DNA of 64,000 nucleotides from Rhizophagus irregularis (lineage: Eukaryota; Glomeromycota; Glomeromycetes; Glomerales; Glomeraceae): positions 6,791,001 through 6,855,000 of the forward strand of contig NC_089429.1 of NCBI RefSeq assembly GCF_026210795.1. The letters are read 5' to 3'. A program made the position numbers and the translations under genes. Below, piece by piece: positions 27,691 through 39,676 of the stretch (positions within the stretch are counted from its first letter, which is position 1; the number at the start of each line of letters is the position of its first letter). The notes beneath the pieces were generated by a model. That model was not told the DNA's origin and searched no databases. It was given only the letters and a program-made list of their open reading frames with translations.

Positions 27691-28799
27691 TGACACTATT
27701 CAATACCCTTTAGAGAAAGTTTACCAAAACAATCCACAAATTAAATTAGTTTTTCATACTGATGATTCTAAACCTAAGCAGATAGCAACATGTTCCTCTT
27801 GCTATAATCCTGTTCCAGCTGAAATTCAAAATGTACCTCCATATCACTGTATCTATCTTTCTTCTATTCATCTTAGCTGTTCATTAGGTCAAACTTCAAA
27901 TAGTAATGCTTATTCAAATTATCATCACTTAACTGGTACTTTTATTGATTTAAAAAATATCAATGCTTTTGCATTATATTCTGGTACTGTTGGTGCTATA
28001 TTAGCCAATAATAATTCAAATTCATGGTATCATTCTTCACTTAATAATGCAGCAACATGGTTATGTGATAATAACCCTTACTTCAGACCATATAAAACTT
28101 TAATTAACTGTGGTACTTGGGATGGACCTCCAGTCATTTTTCCAATTACTTTATCTAGCAATCTTTCTCAAACCCAAGAACAGCCTATATTTAATATTAA
28201 TTCTTGACCTTCTGCAGTAGTATTACCTCCTTATGATTTTGATGCAGAAATACATAATAAAGATTATTATTATTCTCAATTAATAGCAGGATTTTTAACT
28301 GATCCTAATAATAAGGAATTACCAATACCATTTTATAATAAAATATTAAACCACTTCTGTTTCCTGATCTTTTTCCATATAGAAAAGGTTTTTATTTAAA
28401 TGATAAAAATACAAATAGATGAAATTAGGGATGGCAATGGTCATGGTCATTAACCGGTTATGACCAGTCATGACCGTGACTGATATCGGACAGTCAAAGA
28501 CCTCTGACTGACCATTTGACCGACTGGTCTGTCGGTCAAAGGTTCTTGACCGGTTATGACTGACCGATGACCAACCATAACCGACCGTTGCCATCCCTAG
28601 ATGAAATATAGACACTTTAGGCAATTATGCAAAATTTTTACTACTTTGTCCTGATCCTAGATGGCGTTTATCTTGGTATTGGCCTCATTATATTTATCTA
28701 ACACTTGAAAAGTTAAGAAATCATCAAAATAGAACTTGAATATTAAATCAACATAATATTTCTCAATCAAATCAATTAACAACTGCAGATTTGCATATG
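27691..28799 (+). pseudogene. Helitron Rep-helicase protein, fragment 2
   Basis: It begins with the right TGACA copy and continues the Helitron frame: CSSCYNPVP (zinc-type Cys pair), [16 protein letters not shown] and [11 protein letters not shown]. The frame has a stop at about 28205 and a shift near 28345. After the 174-bp hAT MITE at 28426-28599 it resumes as FLLLCPDPRWRL, WYWPHYIYLTLEKLRNH, a Helitron N-terminal pattern. It ends at the CATATG where the next element is inserted, and the frame continues at 32563. Confidence 0.75.
28426..28599. mobile_element. 174-bp hAT MITE, TSD GATGAAAT
   Basis: The ends are TAGGGATGGCAATGGTC and its inverse GCCATCCCTA. GATGAAAT is exact at 28418-28425 and 28600-28607. 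The interior is made of GGTCA/TGACC-type inverted units, so it folds extensively. Confidence 0.88.
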
Positions 28800-29204
28800 G
28801 GCTGATTTGTCTACTCTGCATTAAAAAGAGTTATTGATTGATTTTCACAATTTTATTACTCAAAATTGTTTTGTAATACCAAAAAATCATCTGATTGATG
28901 ATCACTTGACTAAATAATAAGTTGAACAAAAATTTACATTTGCGAAACTTAAATTATTAAATGTAAAAGAGCTGTGAAAAAACCCATTTCACTAATAAAA
29001 AACCCATTTCTCATATATATGGAATTTTTAACATATATTATTAAAAAGTAAGTATATTTTAATAAAATATAAAGTAAAATAAAAATTTATATAGCCTTAG
29101 TAGCTATAAATGTTTATAAAAGTATAATAAAAATATCATATAAAAGATGGTATCATAATAAATATTTTCAAACAATAAAAATAATTATTTTATGTCGGAG
29201 TTTG

Positions 29205-29530
29205 TATTACCATCTTTAAACGCAAATATATCAAGATTCACTGATCCGTTTTCTATAATTTTAGGCTCGCTGGAAATCCCTTGTTCTGGACTTTATAGGC
29301 GAAAAAAGAGCTCGCCGATTGAATCATTAGATCCAGAGATATTTACGTTTAAAGTTGAGGTACGAACTTTTTGACATGCTTAAATGCAAATATCTTGGAA
29401 TCCACTGATCCATTTTTTATAAATTTAGGCTCTTTGGAAAGCCTTTGATCTGGTCTATATGAACAAAAAAAGTGCTTGCCAATTGGATCACTGGATCTGG
29501 AGATATTTATGTTTTAAGTTGAGATACAAA
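29205..29530. repeat. Two direct copies of a ~165-bp repeat
   Basis: Units at about 29205-29370 and 29375-29530 share AAATATATCAAGATTCACTG-like and GAGATATTTACGTTTAAAGT-like phrases. A related single copy occurs near 38985-39100, so the unit is dispersed. No coding content is recognised. Confidence 0.65.
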
Positions 29531-29866
29531 TTTTTAACATACACTACCCTTCCAAAAGTATCCGGTCAAATAATAAAGATTATATTTTATTAATAATAAT
29601 TAGTATTTAGTTGGCCATCCATTGTTTTTAATGCATGCTTCAATTCGATGTGGCATGCTCTCAATTAAATTAATGTAAGTTTCGGGTGGGATTCTTTCCC
29701 ACTCATCTTGCAATACTTCTTCAAGTTCACGAAAATTCTTTGGATGTGTAGATCATTTTTGAAGTCTTCGTTCAAGTTCATGCCACAAATGTTCAATAGG
29801 ATTAAGATCCGGGGATTGTGAAGGCCAATCTGGAAGAATCTTAATCTTTTTCTGTACAATCCAATT

Positions 29867-30327
29867 CACAGGTCGAAAAGTGAAAAATCAGGCATCAATC
29901 AGTCACCAATCGGTCACCAATCAGGTACCTGATTGGTGACCGATTGGTGACTGATTGGCATTTTCGCCTAATACGTCGCCAATCAGGCAGTTTGCTAACT
30001 TTTGATTCAGTGATCAGAAAAAGATGAAATATAGCTCATTGGAATCGTCTCAATGAGACGAATCTAATGGTAGTAAAATCACATTTCTAGGATTAATACT
30101 TGATGAGAAATTAAGTAAAATATAAAATAAAAATGTATCATTTATATTTTATTTAATTTTTTATTAACTATTAATCCTAGAGATGCGATTTTACTACCAT
30201 TAGATTCGTCTTGTTGAGATGATTCCGATTAGCTATATTTCATCCTTTTCTGATCACTGGATCAAAAGTTAGCAAACTGCCTGATTGGTGACTGATTGAT
30301 GCCTGATTTTTCACTTTTCGACCTGTG
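29867..30327. mobile_element. 461-bp palindromic MITE with CACAG ends, TSD ATT
   Basis: The ends CACAGGTCGAAAAGTG and inverse are flanked by ATT (29864-29866 and 30328-30330). The two arms are inverted copies over roughly 190-200 bp, so the element is almost one palindrome. A 3-bp duplication with a CACxG start suggests CACTA/CMC affinity. Removal restores the Tc1 frame. Confidence 0.8.
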
Positions 30328-30664
30328 ATTTTTAACATCTCTTGCGGTATGAACTGGAGCATTGTCATCCTGAAATGCGTAATGTTGCCTGTGATGTTTT
30401 GATCGAATGAATGGCAGTAAATTTTTTTCTAAAATATTAATATAATCTAACCTATTCATTTTACCATCTACTTTTACCAATGGTCCCAGTCCTTTTCCTG
30501 AAAAGCATCCCCACATCGTCATAACTAGGGATGGTTAGGTCGGTCCTGGTCCGGTCCTGGTCCTGGGACCTATAAGTCCTATTGAATGGACCTGCGGACC
30601 AGGTCCTGTTAGGACCAGTCCTGGACTAAGTTATTTATAGATTTTATGAATTTTAGTAATAATT

Positions 30665-31330
30665 AAATATAAAAAAAGTGAGTTGCGATATCGGGATTCA
30701 CTTTTTTATATTGATTTTATATAAAAAAAGTGAGTTGCAGTATCGGGATTCACTTTTTTATATTGATTTTATATAGAAAAAGTGAGTTGCGGTTAGTGTT
30801 TGGATCTGGATAAAAACTGTTATCCGGATAAAATAATTACTCAATCCGGATAAAAACTTTAATTTTGTAAAAGGTGGAATTAAATCCAATTATCAACAAA
30901 TTTGAGTACTATGATCGTATTTGTAACACTAAGAGCTTTCAAACAAGCCATAAATCATAAAGTTCTGATCATTAGTTCATGAAATACAACAGTTTATCCG
31001 AAATCTGCAATCCGGATAAAATCTGACGAAATCCGGATAAAACCACGGTTTTTACCCGGATAATCACACTTTATCCGGATTGACCCGGGTCAAACCGGAT
31101 TCAGATCCAAACACTAGTTGCAGTATCGTGATTCACTTTTTTATATTGATTTTATATAAAAAAAGTGAGTTGCGGTATCGCGATTCACTTTTTTATATTG
31201 ATTTTATATAAAAAAAGTGAGTTGCGGTATTGCGATTCACTTTTTTATATTGATTTTATATAAAAAAAGTGAGTTGCGGTATCGCGATTCACTTTTTTAT
31301 ATTGATTTTAATATAAAAATGTGAATCGCA
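30665..31330. repeat. 52-bp tandem repeat, each unit a hairpin, split by a hAT MITE
   Basis: Units contain AAAAAAAGTGAGTTGCGGTA followed by the inverse-like ATTCACTTTTTT. The period is 52 bp, and about two copies precede and four follow the MITE at 30794-31116. The last copies are degenerate. Confidence 0.8.
30794..31116. mobile_element. 323-bp hAT MITE, TAGTGTTTGG ends, TSD GTTGCGGT/GTTGCAGT
   Basis: The ends TAGTGTTTGGATCTGGATAA and its inverse close the element, and an 8-bp duplication with one mismatch flanks it. The same TAGTGTT terminal family occurs at 34878-40155, 36191-36708 and 49134-49874. Confidence 0.82.
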
Positions 31331-32562
31331 ATATTGCAACTCATTTTTTATATGATTTTAATAATATAAAAATTGTATTGCAATATTGCAGTGCACTTTT
31401 TTATAATTTATAATTACTTAAAATCAAATTTACAGCAAATTATACATATATAATTTAAACATAGTATAGATCTCTTATAACCTTATTGGCTAGGACTTTT
31501 TAGGACCTGGTCCGCTTCTGGTCCAAAATTTGGATCTAAAGATCTGCAGACCAGGACCTAGGACCAGGTCTTTAGGTCCAGGACCTACGACTTTACCATC
31601 CCTAGTCATAACACCACCACCACTGTGTTTAACTGTAGGAGTCAAATTTTCAATATCATATCAGGTTCCATTTTTTCGCCAAACATGACTAGGACCATCA
31701 TTTTGAAAAAGTGTAAATCTAGATTCGTCACTCCAGATGATAGTTTTCCATTGTTACACAGACCAACTTTGCCATTCTATGCATCATGACAACCATTTTT
31801 CACATTGAGATTCTGTAAGAAGTGGTTTTGGCGCAGCAACCCAGAAATAAATTTGCATTTGATGAAGGTTTTTACAAATAGTGTTAGCTGAAATCTGTTT
31901 ATCCTGTGAACCATGAAATTTCTGCTGAATTTCACCCAAAGAAAGTTTATTATTCTTTTTAATAATTTCAAAAGTTTACGATGATCATTATTATTCATGG
32001 AACATGGTCTTCTAGTTCTTTTATTTGTTAATCCAATATTAAAATTTTTGTATCGGGAAATTGTGTCTGTAATGGTACTTTTTGGAATTTTTAGGACATG
32101 ACTGATAGCTTCATGAGTTCTTCCTCCTTTTCAGAGGCCAATAATTTGCCCACGTTCAAACTCACTCAACTCACGAGTTTTTCCCATTTTAAAATAGCCA
32201 AGTGGCGTAGTGAACAAAAAAAGCAAAGATAATCATTGGCAAAATTGAGGCGTTATTATTTGTTTTAATTACCAAATCCGGTACATGCATCATAACACAA
32301 TAAAAATACATCCATTTTAAAAAAAATGATAATTTATATATTCAATTTTGAGAAAATTGAAAAGAGCTTGACCGGATACTTTTTGGAGGGTAGTGTATAT
32401 AGTAAGTGCTAAAAATTATATTAATTTAAAAGAAATATTTACCAAATTATAGTATAATAACATTAAATAAAATTTTTTAATACTTATTGTATATTATATA
32501 GTATTTTGTATAATAAAAATGTAATAAAATTAATATTTTAATTAAAGGTAGACAAATCAGCC

Positions 32563-34411
32563 CATATGCTTATTACTAATAGTATTTATACTGGACGTCC
32601 TATTATTGATGAAACAACTGTGCCTTCTTATATAAGAACAGGAGATTCTTATTTTCGTCAAAAAGAATATCATATTAATACAATGGTTCAAGGATTTGGT
32701 CTTCCACAAATTTTTTATACTATGACTATGGCTGAAAATCATTCGCTACATTTGCATAAAATTTTATCAAAAACTGATAATAAAGATACTTTACCTTCTA
32801 ATCATTCTTTTCATACTTATTTACATTATCATCACCATTTATCATCAATACATCAATCTTTTTGGAAAATCCAAATCTAACAAATTGGAGTAATTGGTTA
32901 CATCATTTTGAACGAGATGAATTTCAAAATCGTGGAGCAATACATACACATGGTATTGCCTATTTGTCTAAATCAATTCCTGAATTAATTGATTCTAATA
33001 TTATTAGTAAAGCAGATATGCCTAATCCCAATTTAAAACCAGAATTATATGAATTAGTTAAAAAACATCAAATTCATACATGTGATTCATGTTGTGGTGG
33101 TCCTGCTCTACCTGGATCATGATGCAAAAAAGGATTTCCACAACCTTACTCAAATACTACATATGAAGATCTTAATTCCTTAAGATATATTTATTTTCGT
33201 ACAAAAGAAGAAGATTTATATGTTATTCCATATCATGCACCAACTTTATTTTTATGGAATGGACATGTAAATTTTCAGTATGTAACAACACACCAATTTG
33301 CAAAATATATGACAAAATATGTTATAAAATCAGAACTTACAGAATATTTTGATCTTTTTGAAGCTAATGCATATCGAAAACATACTTTAGCCAGGCGTTT
33401 TGGTTCAATGGAATTAATGATTCTTTTACTTGGATATTCAATATGTCAATCATCAATTGCTGTTGAATTTCTTCCTTCCATTCCTTCTGAAGTAAGAAAT
33501 AAATCTGTTAAGCCACCTTATTTATTACAACAAGGAGAACAACTATCTCCATATTGGGATGATGCAATTGATAAATATTTTGATCATCCATCTGATAATA
33601 TATTTAATAATTTAACATATCCCTTGTCACAATTATATTATTCAAAAAAATCAACCAACTAATGGAATATATTTTATTGATAAAAAAAATCAGTTTATAA
33701 AAAAAATGACAAAAAGAAATTTTTGTACATTTTCAACATTTAACTATTCAACATTCTGAATCATTTTTTTATCAACAATTACTACTCAGATTATCTGCTC
33801 GAAGTGAAGCTGAGTTAAAAAATTCTTATCCAACTTATAAAGCTTATTTTGAAGTAAAATATCCTACTGAATATTCATTGACCTTAAATTATGTGCAAAA
33901 CTCAATGTAAACTAATATTCAAAAATATACAAAAAATTATCAGAATTTAATTGATAAATTAATAACTTTATTACATACAAATTTACAGCATATTATCAGA
34001 AACCAATTATTTAATTTATTAAAACAACCCAATCCTTCAAATAGTCTTTCTTTAATGATATTTTCAGAAGATCAATATAAAGTATTTAATATACTTATAA
34101 ATAATTGGGAACAAAGAGAACATTCTAAACATCCATACTTTTTTTTAACTAGTTCAGCAGGTACAGGTAAATCTTTTATGATTCAACAAATTGTAAATTT
34201 TCTAATTAACAGAAATATTAAATATTTATTAATGGCACCTACTGGAGTTGCTGCTAAAAATGTTGATAGTCAAACTATACATTCAACATTACATATTAGA
34301 AATACTCAAACATATTTTGAAACATTATCTCATTATAATGATCAGCAAAGAAATGAACTTAGTCAAATTAAAGCTATTATAATTGAAGAAGTATCAACTA
34401 TGTATTTATAA
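32563..34411 (+). pseudogene. Helitron Rep-helicase protein, fragment 3 (HUH nuclease and start of PIF1 helicase)
   Basis: The frame resumes after CATATG with GRPIIDETTVPSYIRTGDSY. The HUH motif is GAIHTHGIAYL near 32935-32965, and the catalytic tyrosines are in FAKYMTKYVIK near 33297-33330. After a low-quality stretch, PIF1-type helicase motifs appear: FFLTSSAGTGKS (Walker A, near 34140-34175), MAPTGVAAKN and IIIEEVSTM (Walker B). The frame stops at 34411, so the rest of the helicase is missing. Stops at about 32878, 33120 and 33660 confirm decay. Confidence 0.85.
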
Positions 34412-35191
34412 TAATGATATCTGATTTAATTTTATATTTTAAATTTAGATTTTATTATAAATAGTATTAGAATTTTAAGGAGATCAAATTAAATTATAAA
34501 GCATGTTAAATTGAGGTAAGACGAATAGTAGTATAGTAAGCATAGCGGACATCCCTATTTTATCACAATTTTGATGATCATTTGTTGATCATTTATTCAA
34601 TTTTATCTCTTCGCTATAATTAAATTGATTGGCTTTGGTTGAAAATAAGCTTAACCAGTTAATTAACCGGTTAAAACGGTTAACCAGTTAAACATTTGTT
34701 AACCGGTTAAAAAACAATTTTTAACCAGTTAAATTAATCGGTTAAATTAATTGGTTAATTTAACCGGTTAAAATGCTGAAAATATTTGTAATTCTAGCCA
34801 AATTTACAGTGCCAGCCAGAATTATAAATCACGGACTTCAGATAAAAGTTTAGCTACCAGGTAAGATACCAACAGACTAGTGTTTGTATCTGGTTAATAT
34901 CTGGATAAAAAAATCTGTTACCGTTAAGAATTTTTAAATCTGGTTATCCAGAAAAATTATTTTTTGCTAAACTGGGATATCCATCCGGCTTAATCTGTGA
35001 TATTCGTGGATAACTAACGGGTTATAAACAGATTTGTATCTGGATATAAAAGTAAACAACCCGTGAACCTAATATAATTTTTTCACACAGTTTTATTTGT
35101 ATTTTATAGATTTATAAAAAAAAAATAAAAAATTTTTATTCAAAAATTGCTTTATTGGAATTCATTATGAGATTTATATGAAGTATATAAG

Positions 35192-35488
35192 CAGGGTTGG
35201 GAATTGTACTAGTACAGTACTAGTACAGTATAGTACAGTACTAAGTACTGTACTTGTACTTGAAAATTTAGTACAAATACAATTTTAGTACATACTATTA
35301 ATAAATTTTATTGGTTAATTTTATAAATATAAACAATATTGATCACATGATATCTACCTAAAATGGTTAAATTATATCCTAAAAAGTAATAATTGTATTA
35401 GTACAGTGTACTTAGTACTTGTACGAAATTTTTACTAGTACAGTATGTACTAGAATTTTGCTAGTACAGGTGTACTACCACAACCCTG
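35192..35488. mobile_element. 297-bp hAT MITE with CAGGGTTG ends, TSD TATATAAG
   Basis: The ends CAGGGTTG and CAACCCTG have the canonical hAT CAGGG start. TATATAAG is exact at 35184-35191 and 35489-35496. The interior is dense in GTACTAGTAC palindromes. Confidence 0.85.
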
Positions 35489-36190
35489 TATATAAGTATA
35501 TAATAGAATAATAAATTCTAAACATCAAGAATAGAGCTGGAGGGTAAATAATAGCAAAATGGTGACTATTTCATTTTAAGAACATAACACGGCTAAATAA
35601 CTCAAGTTTAATTCATATTTTTTTAACAGTTAAAAGTTACCTGCATCTGAGAATAGTCATTCTGAAGGAGTAGATGCTGCCCGAATGCCTAATATCTTTT
35701 TAAATAATTGGCTTAAAACTGGAAATTTCTCTTTTTTTTTCATTCCACCAAGCATATGGATCTTTTTCAAATGGAATCTCTTCTAATGCTAAATAATCAC
35801 CTATTTCATTTTCGGTTATTAATGGTTTGGTAAAGGCATCAAATAGTGATCTTTTTTTTCGCTGAGATGAAGCTGGAGGTAAGGATGAAGCAGTAGAGGG
35901 TTGGTTGGACTTTATTTCGTTATATTTATTTTGCAATTCATTTTCTGCAACTTGCTTTTGGTCTGGCGTAAATGATTGTAATTTTTTTAAAACATGGATT
36001 AAGAAGGGCAGCCAGAAGAGCTTCTGATGATGCTGGATTAAAATAATGAATCATTGCATCATACAAATTTTTTTTTACTTGATCTAAAATATTGTGAGTA
36101 TTAATAGGTGTATTAATTTCCCTATTTTTTTCTAATTCAGAAACTTCCCCAAAAGCATCAACAGTTCTGACAAGATTAATATCAGTAAAG

Positions 36191-36708
36191 TAGTGTTCCA
36201 ATCTGAGGATATCTGTCACTATTTTATCTGATCCGATTAGAATCCACCATCCGTTTATCTGATCCGATTAGAAATCCATCATCCAGAATATCCGCATAAG
36301 TATCATCTGGATCATCCAGATCATCCTTAAGGATTATCCGGATTATCTGTTAATACCATTAAAATTTGTATATTATATAATTCCAGCTGGCATTAACTGA
36401 TCGGCACCGGAATTTCCTTTTTTGGATACTTGTACAACAAGAATTCCAATTTTCACAGAAATTAAAATTTCCTTTTTTGGAGATTTGTGTAACATCACGT
36501 GATTTGGCGGGATCCGAATCATTATAAATTAAATTTGTTGGATATCCGTCAGATGAATCCGTTATTATCCGTCATCTGAGAAATCTGATCCGTTATTATC
36601 CGTCATCTGTGTGATCCGATCCGTTAACTTATCTGTTATCTGTATAACCGCCAATATCCAGATATCCATCAAAAAATCCGGATAGCAGCTAATCGGATTG
36701 GAACACTA
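36191..36708. mobile_element. 518-bp hAT MITE, TSD CAGTAAAG
   Basis: The ends TAGTGTTCCAATC and inverse (GATTGGAACACTA) are flanked by exact CAGTAAAG (36183-36190 and 36709-36716). The interior is filled with TCATCCGGATTATCC-like ATCCG units. It sits inside the hAT transposase gene. Confidence 0.88.
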
Positions 36709-38191
36709 CAGTAAAGTTGTTGTTACTTGAAGATGGACGAATCCATTTCATAATTTCAGTTATAGTAGGATTCATACTACTGTAAGTACAATATTTGCAT
36801 CCACCTAAATAATTTGTTGCGTCTGCAAAATGTGAAAGTACTTCGGTTAAATCCAAAATTAATGACCATTCGTTCTCTGTTATCATTATATTTCTTAGTC
36901 GCTTTGCATCCTTTTGGGAATCAGGATCAGACTCAAGCTCAAGGTGATTAAGTAATCCCTTAATGTATCCTTTTAGTTTGATAAGACGGTTCCAAGCTAA
37001 GTAACTAGAATTCCATCTAGTTGAAACGTCAGCAATAGTATTCAGATATTTAGAAGTTTTAGAAGCATCCTAAAATAAAGTAAATTAAATAGAACGCGTA
37101 TGTAGTCAATATTATTTAATAAATTTTAATTTATTTTTTAAAATGAATTGTTTTAACGTGTTTTCAGTGTATTTACATTTCATATTACATTTTTTCCTTA
37201 TTATTAATAAAAAAAATAATTAAATCAATAATACATACTACAGGCTCTTCACCTTCCTCATTATTAGCAAAAGAAGGATGGTCTTTTTGAATCTTTTCAA
37301 GCCTTTCAGACTGTTTGGGCATCATAAAAAAATCTATCAAACGCTTTACCTGTAATATCAGAGTTTTCGCTACATGCAGTCTCTTTCCTACTACCAACTG
37401 TAAAGTATGTGCAAAACAGCCCATCCAATTAACTCCATTTAACAATTTAACTGCCTTTTTCATATTTGAGCCGTATTTTCCATTTTTTTAAAATACCTTC
37501 AAAACATTCAGCTATGTGCTCAGTGGTATGTGAATATTGAACATATTCTATCGCAAGTATAACCTCTTTAAGGATGAATTCTGGATCTATATACGAACAT
37601 GTGATTCCAAGAAATCCTTTCCGATTCCTGTCAGTCCACAAATCTGCCGTTAGTGCCACAGATATTGCTTCCTTTCCAATTTGCTCTACCATTTTCAGAT
37701 ATGTAAAATTATATGCTTAATGTATAATTGCCTTTATGGTTTTTGCTTCTGGTACTAAAAATGCAGGATCTAATTCATTGCAAAAAATACAAAATGATGG
37801 GCTGTTAACAACTGAAAAAGGTTGTAAATCATCAATAATCCAATTAACCAAAAATTGACAAAGTGTATTTTGCCATTTTTCTGGATGTTTTTTAATTACA
37901 TCAAGCTTTTGTTGTTTATCCTACAAAATTAACAAAAAAGAAATTATATTATATTACTATTTGAATATTAAAATACTTTACTGATTTAACTATAAACTAT
38001 ACCATACCGCAGGTTGTTTTCCATCTTTAGTTATTTTATGAACAGACCATAAATGACTAATTCCATTACCTGTTGAACCATCATGTTTAAGTTTCACGTT
38101 ACATTTTTTTCCCTCTTCCCCTTCCACTTGACATATTATAATTAATTCATCTTTATCATTAAACCCTTTGATAAAATACTCCCATATCCAG

Positions 38192-39676
38192 AACATAGCA
38201 GGCTTTCCAATTTTTGAATAATCACATGATGATCGGCATATGTATTGTTTTTAGTTTTTTATTTAATAAATTATCTGTTACGGCGTCATAATAAATAACT
38301 AAAATTCACATTTTTTAAATGACGTAATACTGATATAATTGTTTGTATATAGATATGTATTTTATTGGCTGGATATCATATGTATCGCACATGTGATAGC
38401 TGTACTAATTTATTTTAATTGTGCTACAAAAAATTTAATAGCGAAGGATGATAAAAAAAATTGATTCTTCAGGTCTTGTTTAAACGTATTACAAAGGAAT
38501 CTGGCTATTGGAGGTGGAATCCAGAAGTTATAAACACTTGAAACCTTCTTATAAAACGAAAATAAGTATAGTATGTTTATATTATTTGGCTTTACAAAGA
38601 ATTTTTGACAAAAAATAGTTGGAATCAAATAAAGATATATTTGACACTCCAGGTTCTTCTTAAGTGTAAGTTATAAAGTTTTAAATAAGTTTAGTGTCAA
38701 AAAAATTCTTTATTGATAGAACTCCTTACCATTTAAAGGGTCAGATAGGATTTTTAGAATTTTTTTTTCCTTTATTAATAAACTAATTATTTCTTTCTCT
38801 TTTTTAGGAGTTGACTTATGAATTTCATCAGTATATTCTATTAAAAGCTTAAACAACATCCTTTAAATAAAGTGAAAGGAGTTTTATGGCTACAATTATT
38901 GGTAAGAAATATAATTTAAATTTTGTGTCAGTTTTGATTGTAATGACATTATCGTTAATTTATCAACATACACATATGCTAAATGAATAATTTTATATTC
39001 CTTTGAAAGGTGTAAATGGGCTCTAATTTTGGAATCAAAAATCATGCAAATTGAATCATTAGATAAGGAGATATTTACGTTCAAATGCAAGAGTTTATGT
39101 CAAATTGATAGTAAATGTGTTGAGCGTATTTATTAAGGAACCAATGATTCAATCAATGCAATTTTTAACTTTTTGGATAGATCTCATTCTCTCCTTTCAA
39201 ATAAATATAAATTCATTTTTCTAGCATGCATATATGTTGAGTTATTTATAATTTTGCAACAGGGATTATAATGGATTTTTAATTTATATGGAAGGTACAT
39301 ATTAAAATTCTTGAATTTATTTCAGATTCTAATAAAATTTTTTTTGCAAATATATTTTATTAATATTTATTAGTTTGCAAGATTTAAAGTACGATTATTA
39401 TGTGAGTTTTTAAATCTGCCAGTCATTTATATTAAAAAATTACGTAAAATGCATTAAATTAAAAGTTACTACTTATAAAAATTGGTCAATAATAATTCAA
39501 TTTGAATAAAACTTTGTATGATTAAAATTTAAAGTGCAATAAATTTATTTGCAATATTTGAGGTCATATTAATATGTAGAATTTATGCAATGTCTTGTAA
39601 CGGCATTTTATATCATGTGATAAAATCGGGAAATGATCAGCAAATTAATGTGATAAATGAGAAAGCCCGCTATGCT
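38192..39676. mobile_element. 1.5-kb Mutator-like non-autonomous element, TSD CATATCCAG
   Basis: The left end AACATAGCAGGCTTTC and right end GAAAGCCCGCTATGCT are related to the ends of the 34539-41177 element. CATATCCAG is exact at 38183-38191 and 39677-39685. Removal restores the transposase frame. The interior is AT-rich, with no gene. Confidence 0.85.

Larger units (their letters stand above)
30526..31604. mobile_element. 1,079-bp hAT-type element, TSD GTCATAAC, itself carrying a MITE
   Basis: The ends TAGGGATGG and CCATCCCTA are the same terminal family as the 174-bp element at 28426. GTCATAAC is exact at 30518-30525 and 31605-31612. GGTCCTGG/CCAGGACC units fill both ends and a 52-bp hairpin satellite fills the centre. 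No transposase. Confidence 0.85.
29600..32187 (-). pseudogene. Tc1-type transposase, interrupted
   Basis: The start ATG is at 32185-32187 (MGKTRELSEFERGQIIGL) and a TGA follows soon after. The catalytic region shows MTMWGCFSGKGLGPLVKVDG, FQDDNAPVHTA (second Asp) and [15 protein letters not shown] (third acidic residue), typical of DD34E Tc1 transposases. The stop codon lies at 29600-29602. Taking out each nested element with one copy of its target duplication restores the frame at both sites. Additional stops make it dead. Confidence 0.85.
29542..32395. mobile_element. Tc1/mariner element with nested insertions, TSD TA
   Basis: The inverted ends CACTACCCTTCCAAAAGTAT and ATACTTTTTGGAGGGTAGTG are flanked by TA on both sides (29540-29541 and 32396-32397). 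The 2.85-kb length is explained by two insertions inside its transposase (29867-30327 and 30526-31604); without them it is about 1.3 kb, normal for the family. Confidence 0.92.
28800..32562. mobile_element. 3.76-kb insertion with 15-bp inverted ends and CATATG duplication
   Basis: It starts GGCTGATTTGTCTAC and ends GTAGACAAATCAGCC, with CATATG on both sides (28794-28799 and 32563-32568) inside the Helitron frame. Without the nested Tc1/mariner copy it would be about 0.9 kb. No transposase of its own was found. The superfamily is unclear because a 6-bp palindromic duplication is unusual; part of the match could be chance. Confidence 0.6.

Noticed and set aside
30518-31611. A 6-bp TCATAA duplication around the element in the Tc1 gene
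   Set aside because: Shifting the ends by one base gives TAGGGATGG termini with a perfect 8-bp GTCATAAC, consistent with the sister element at 28426.
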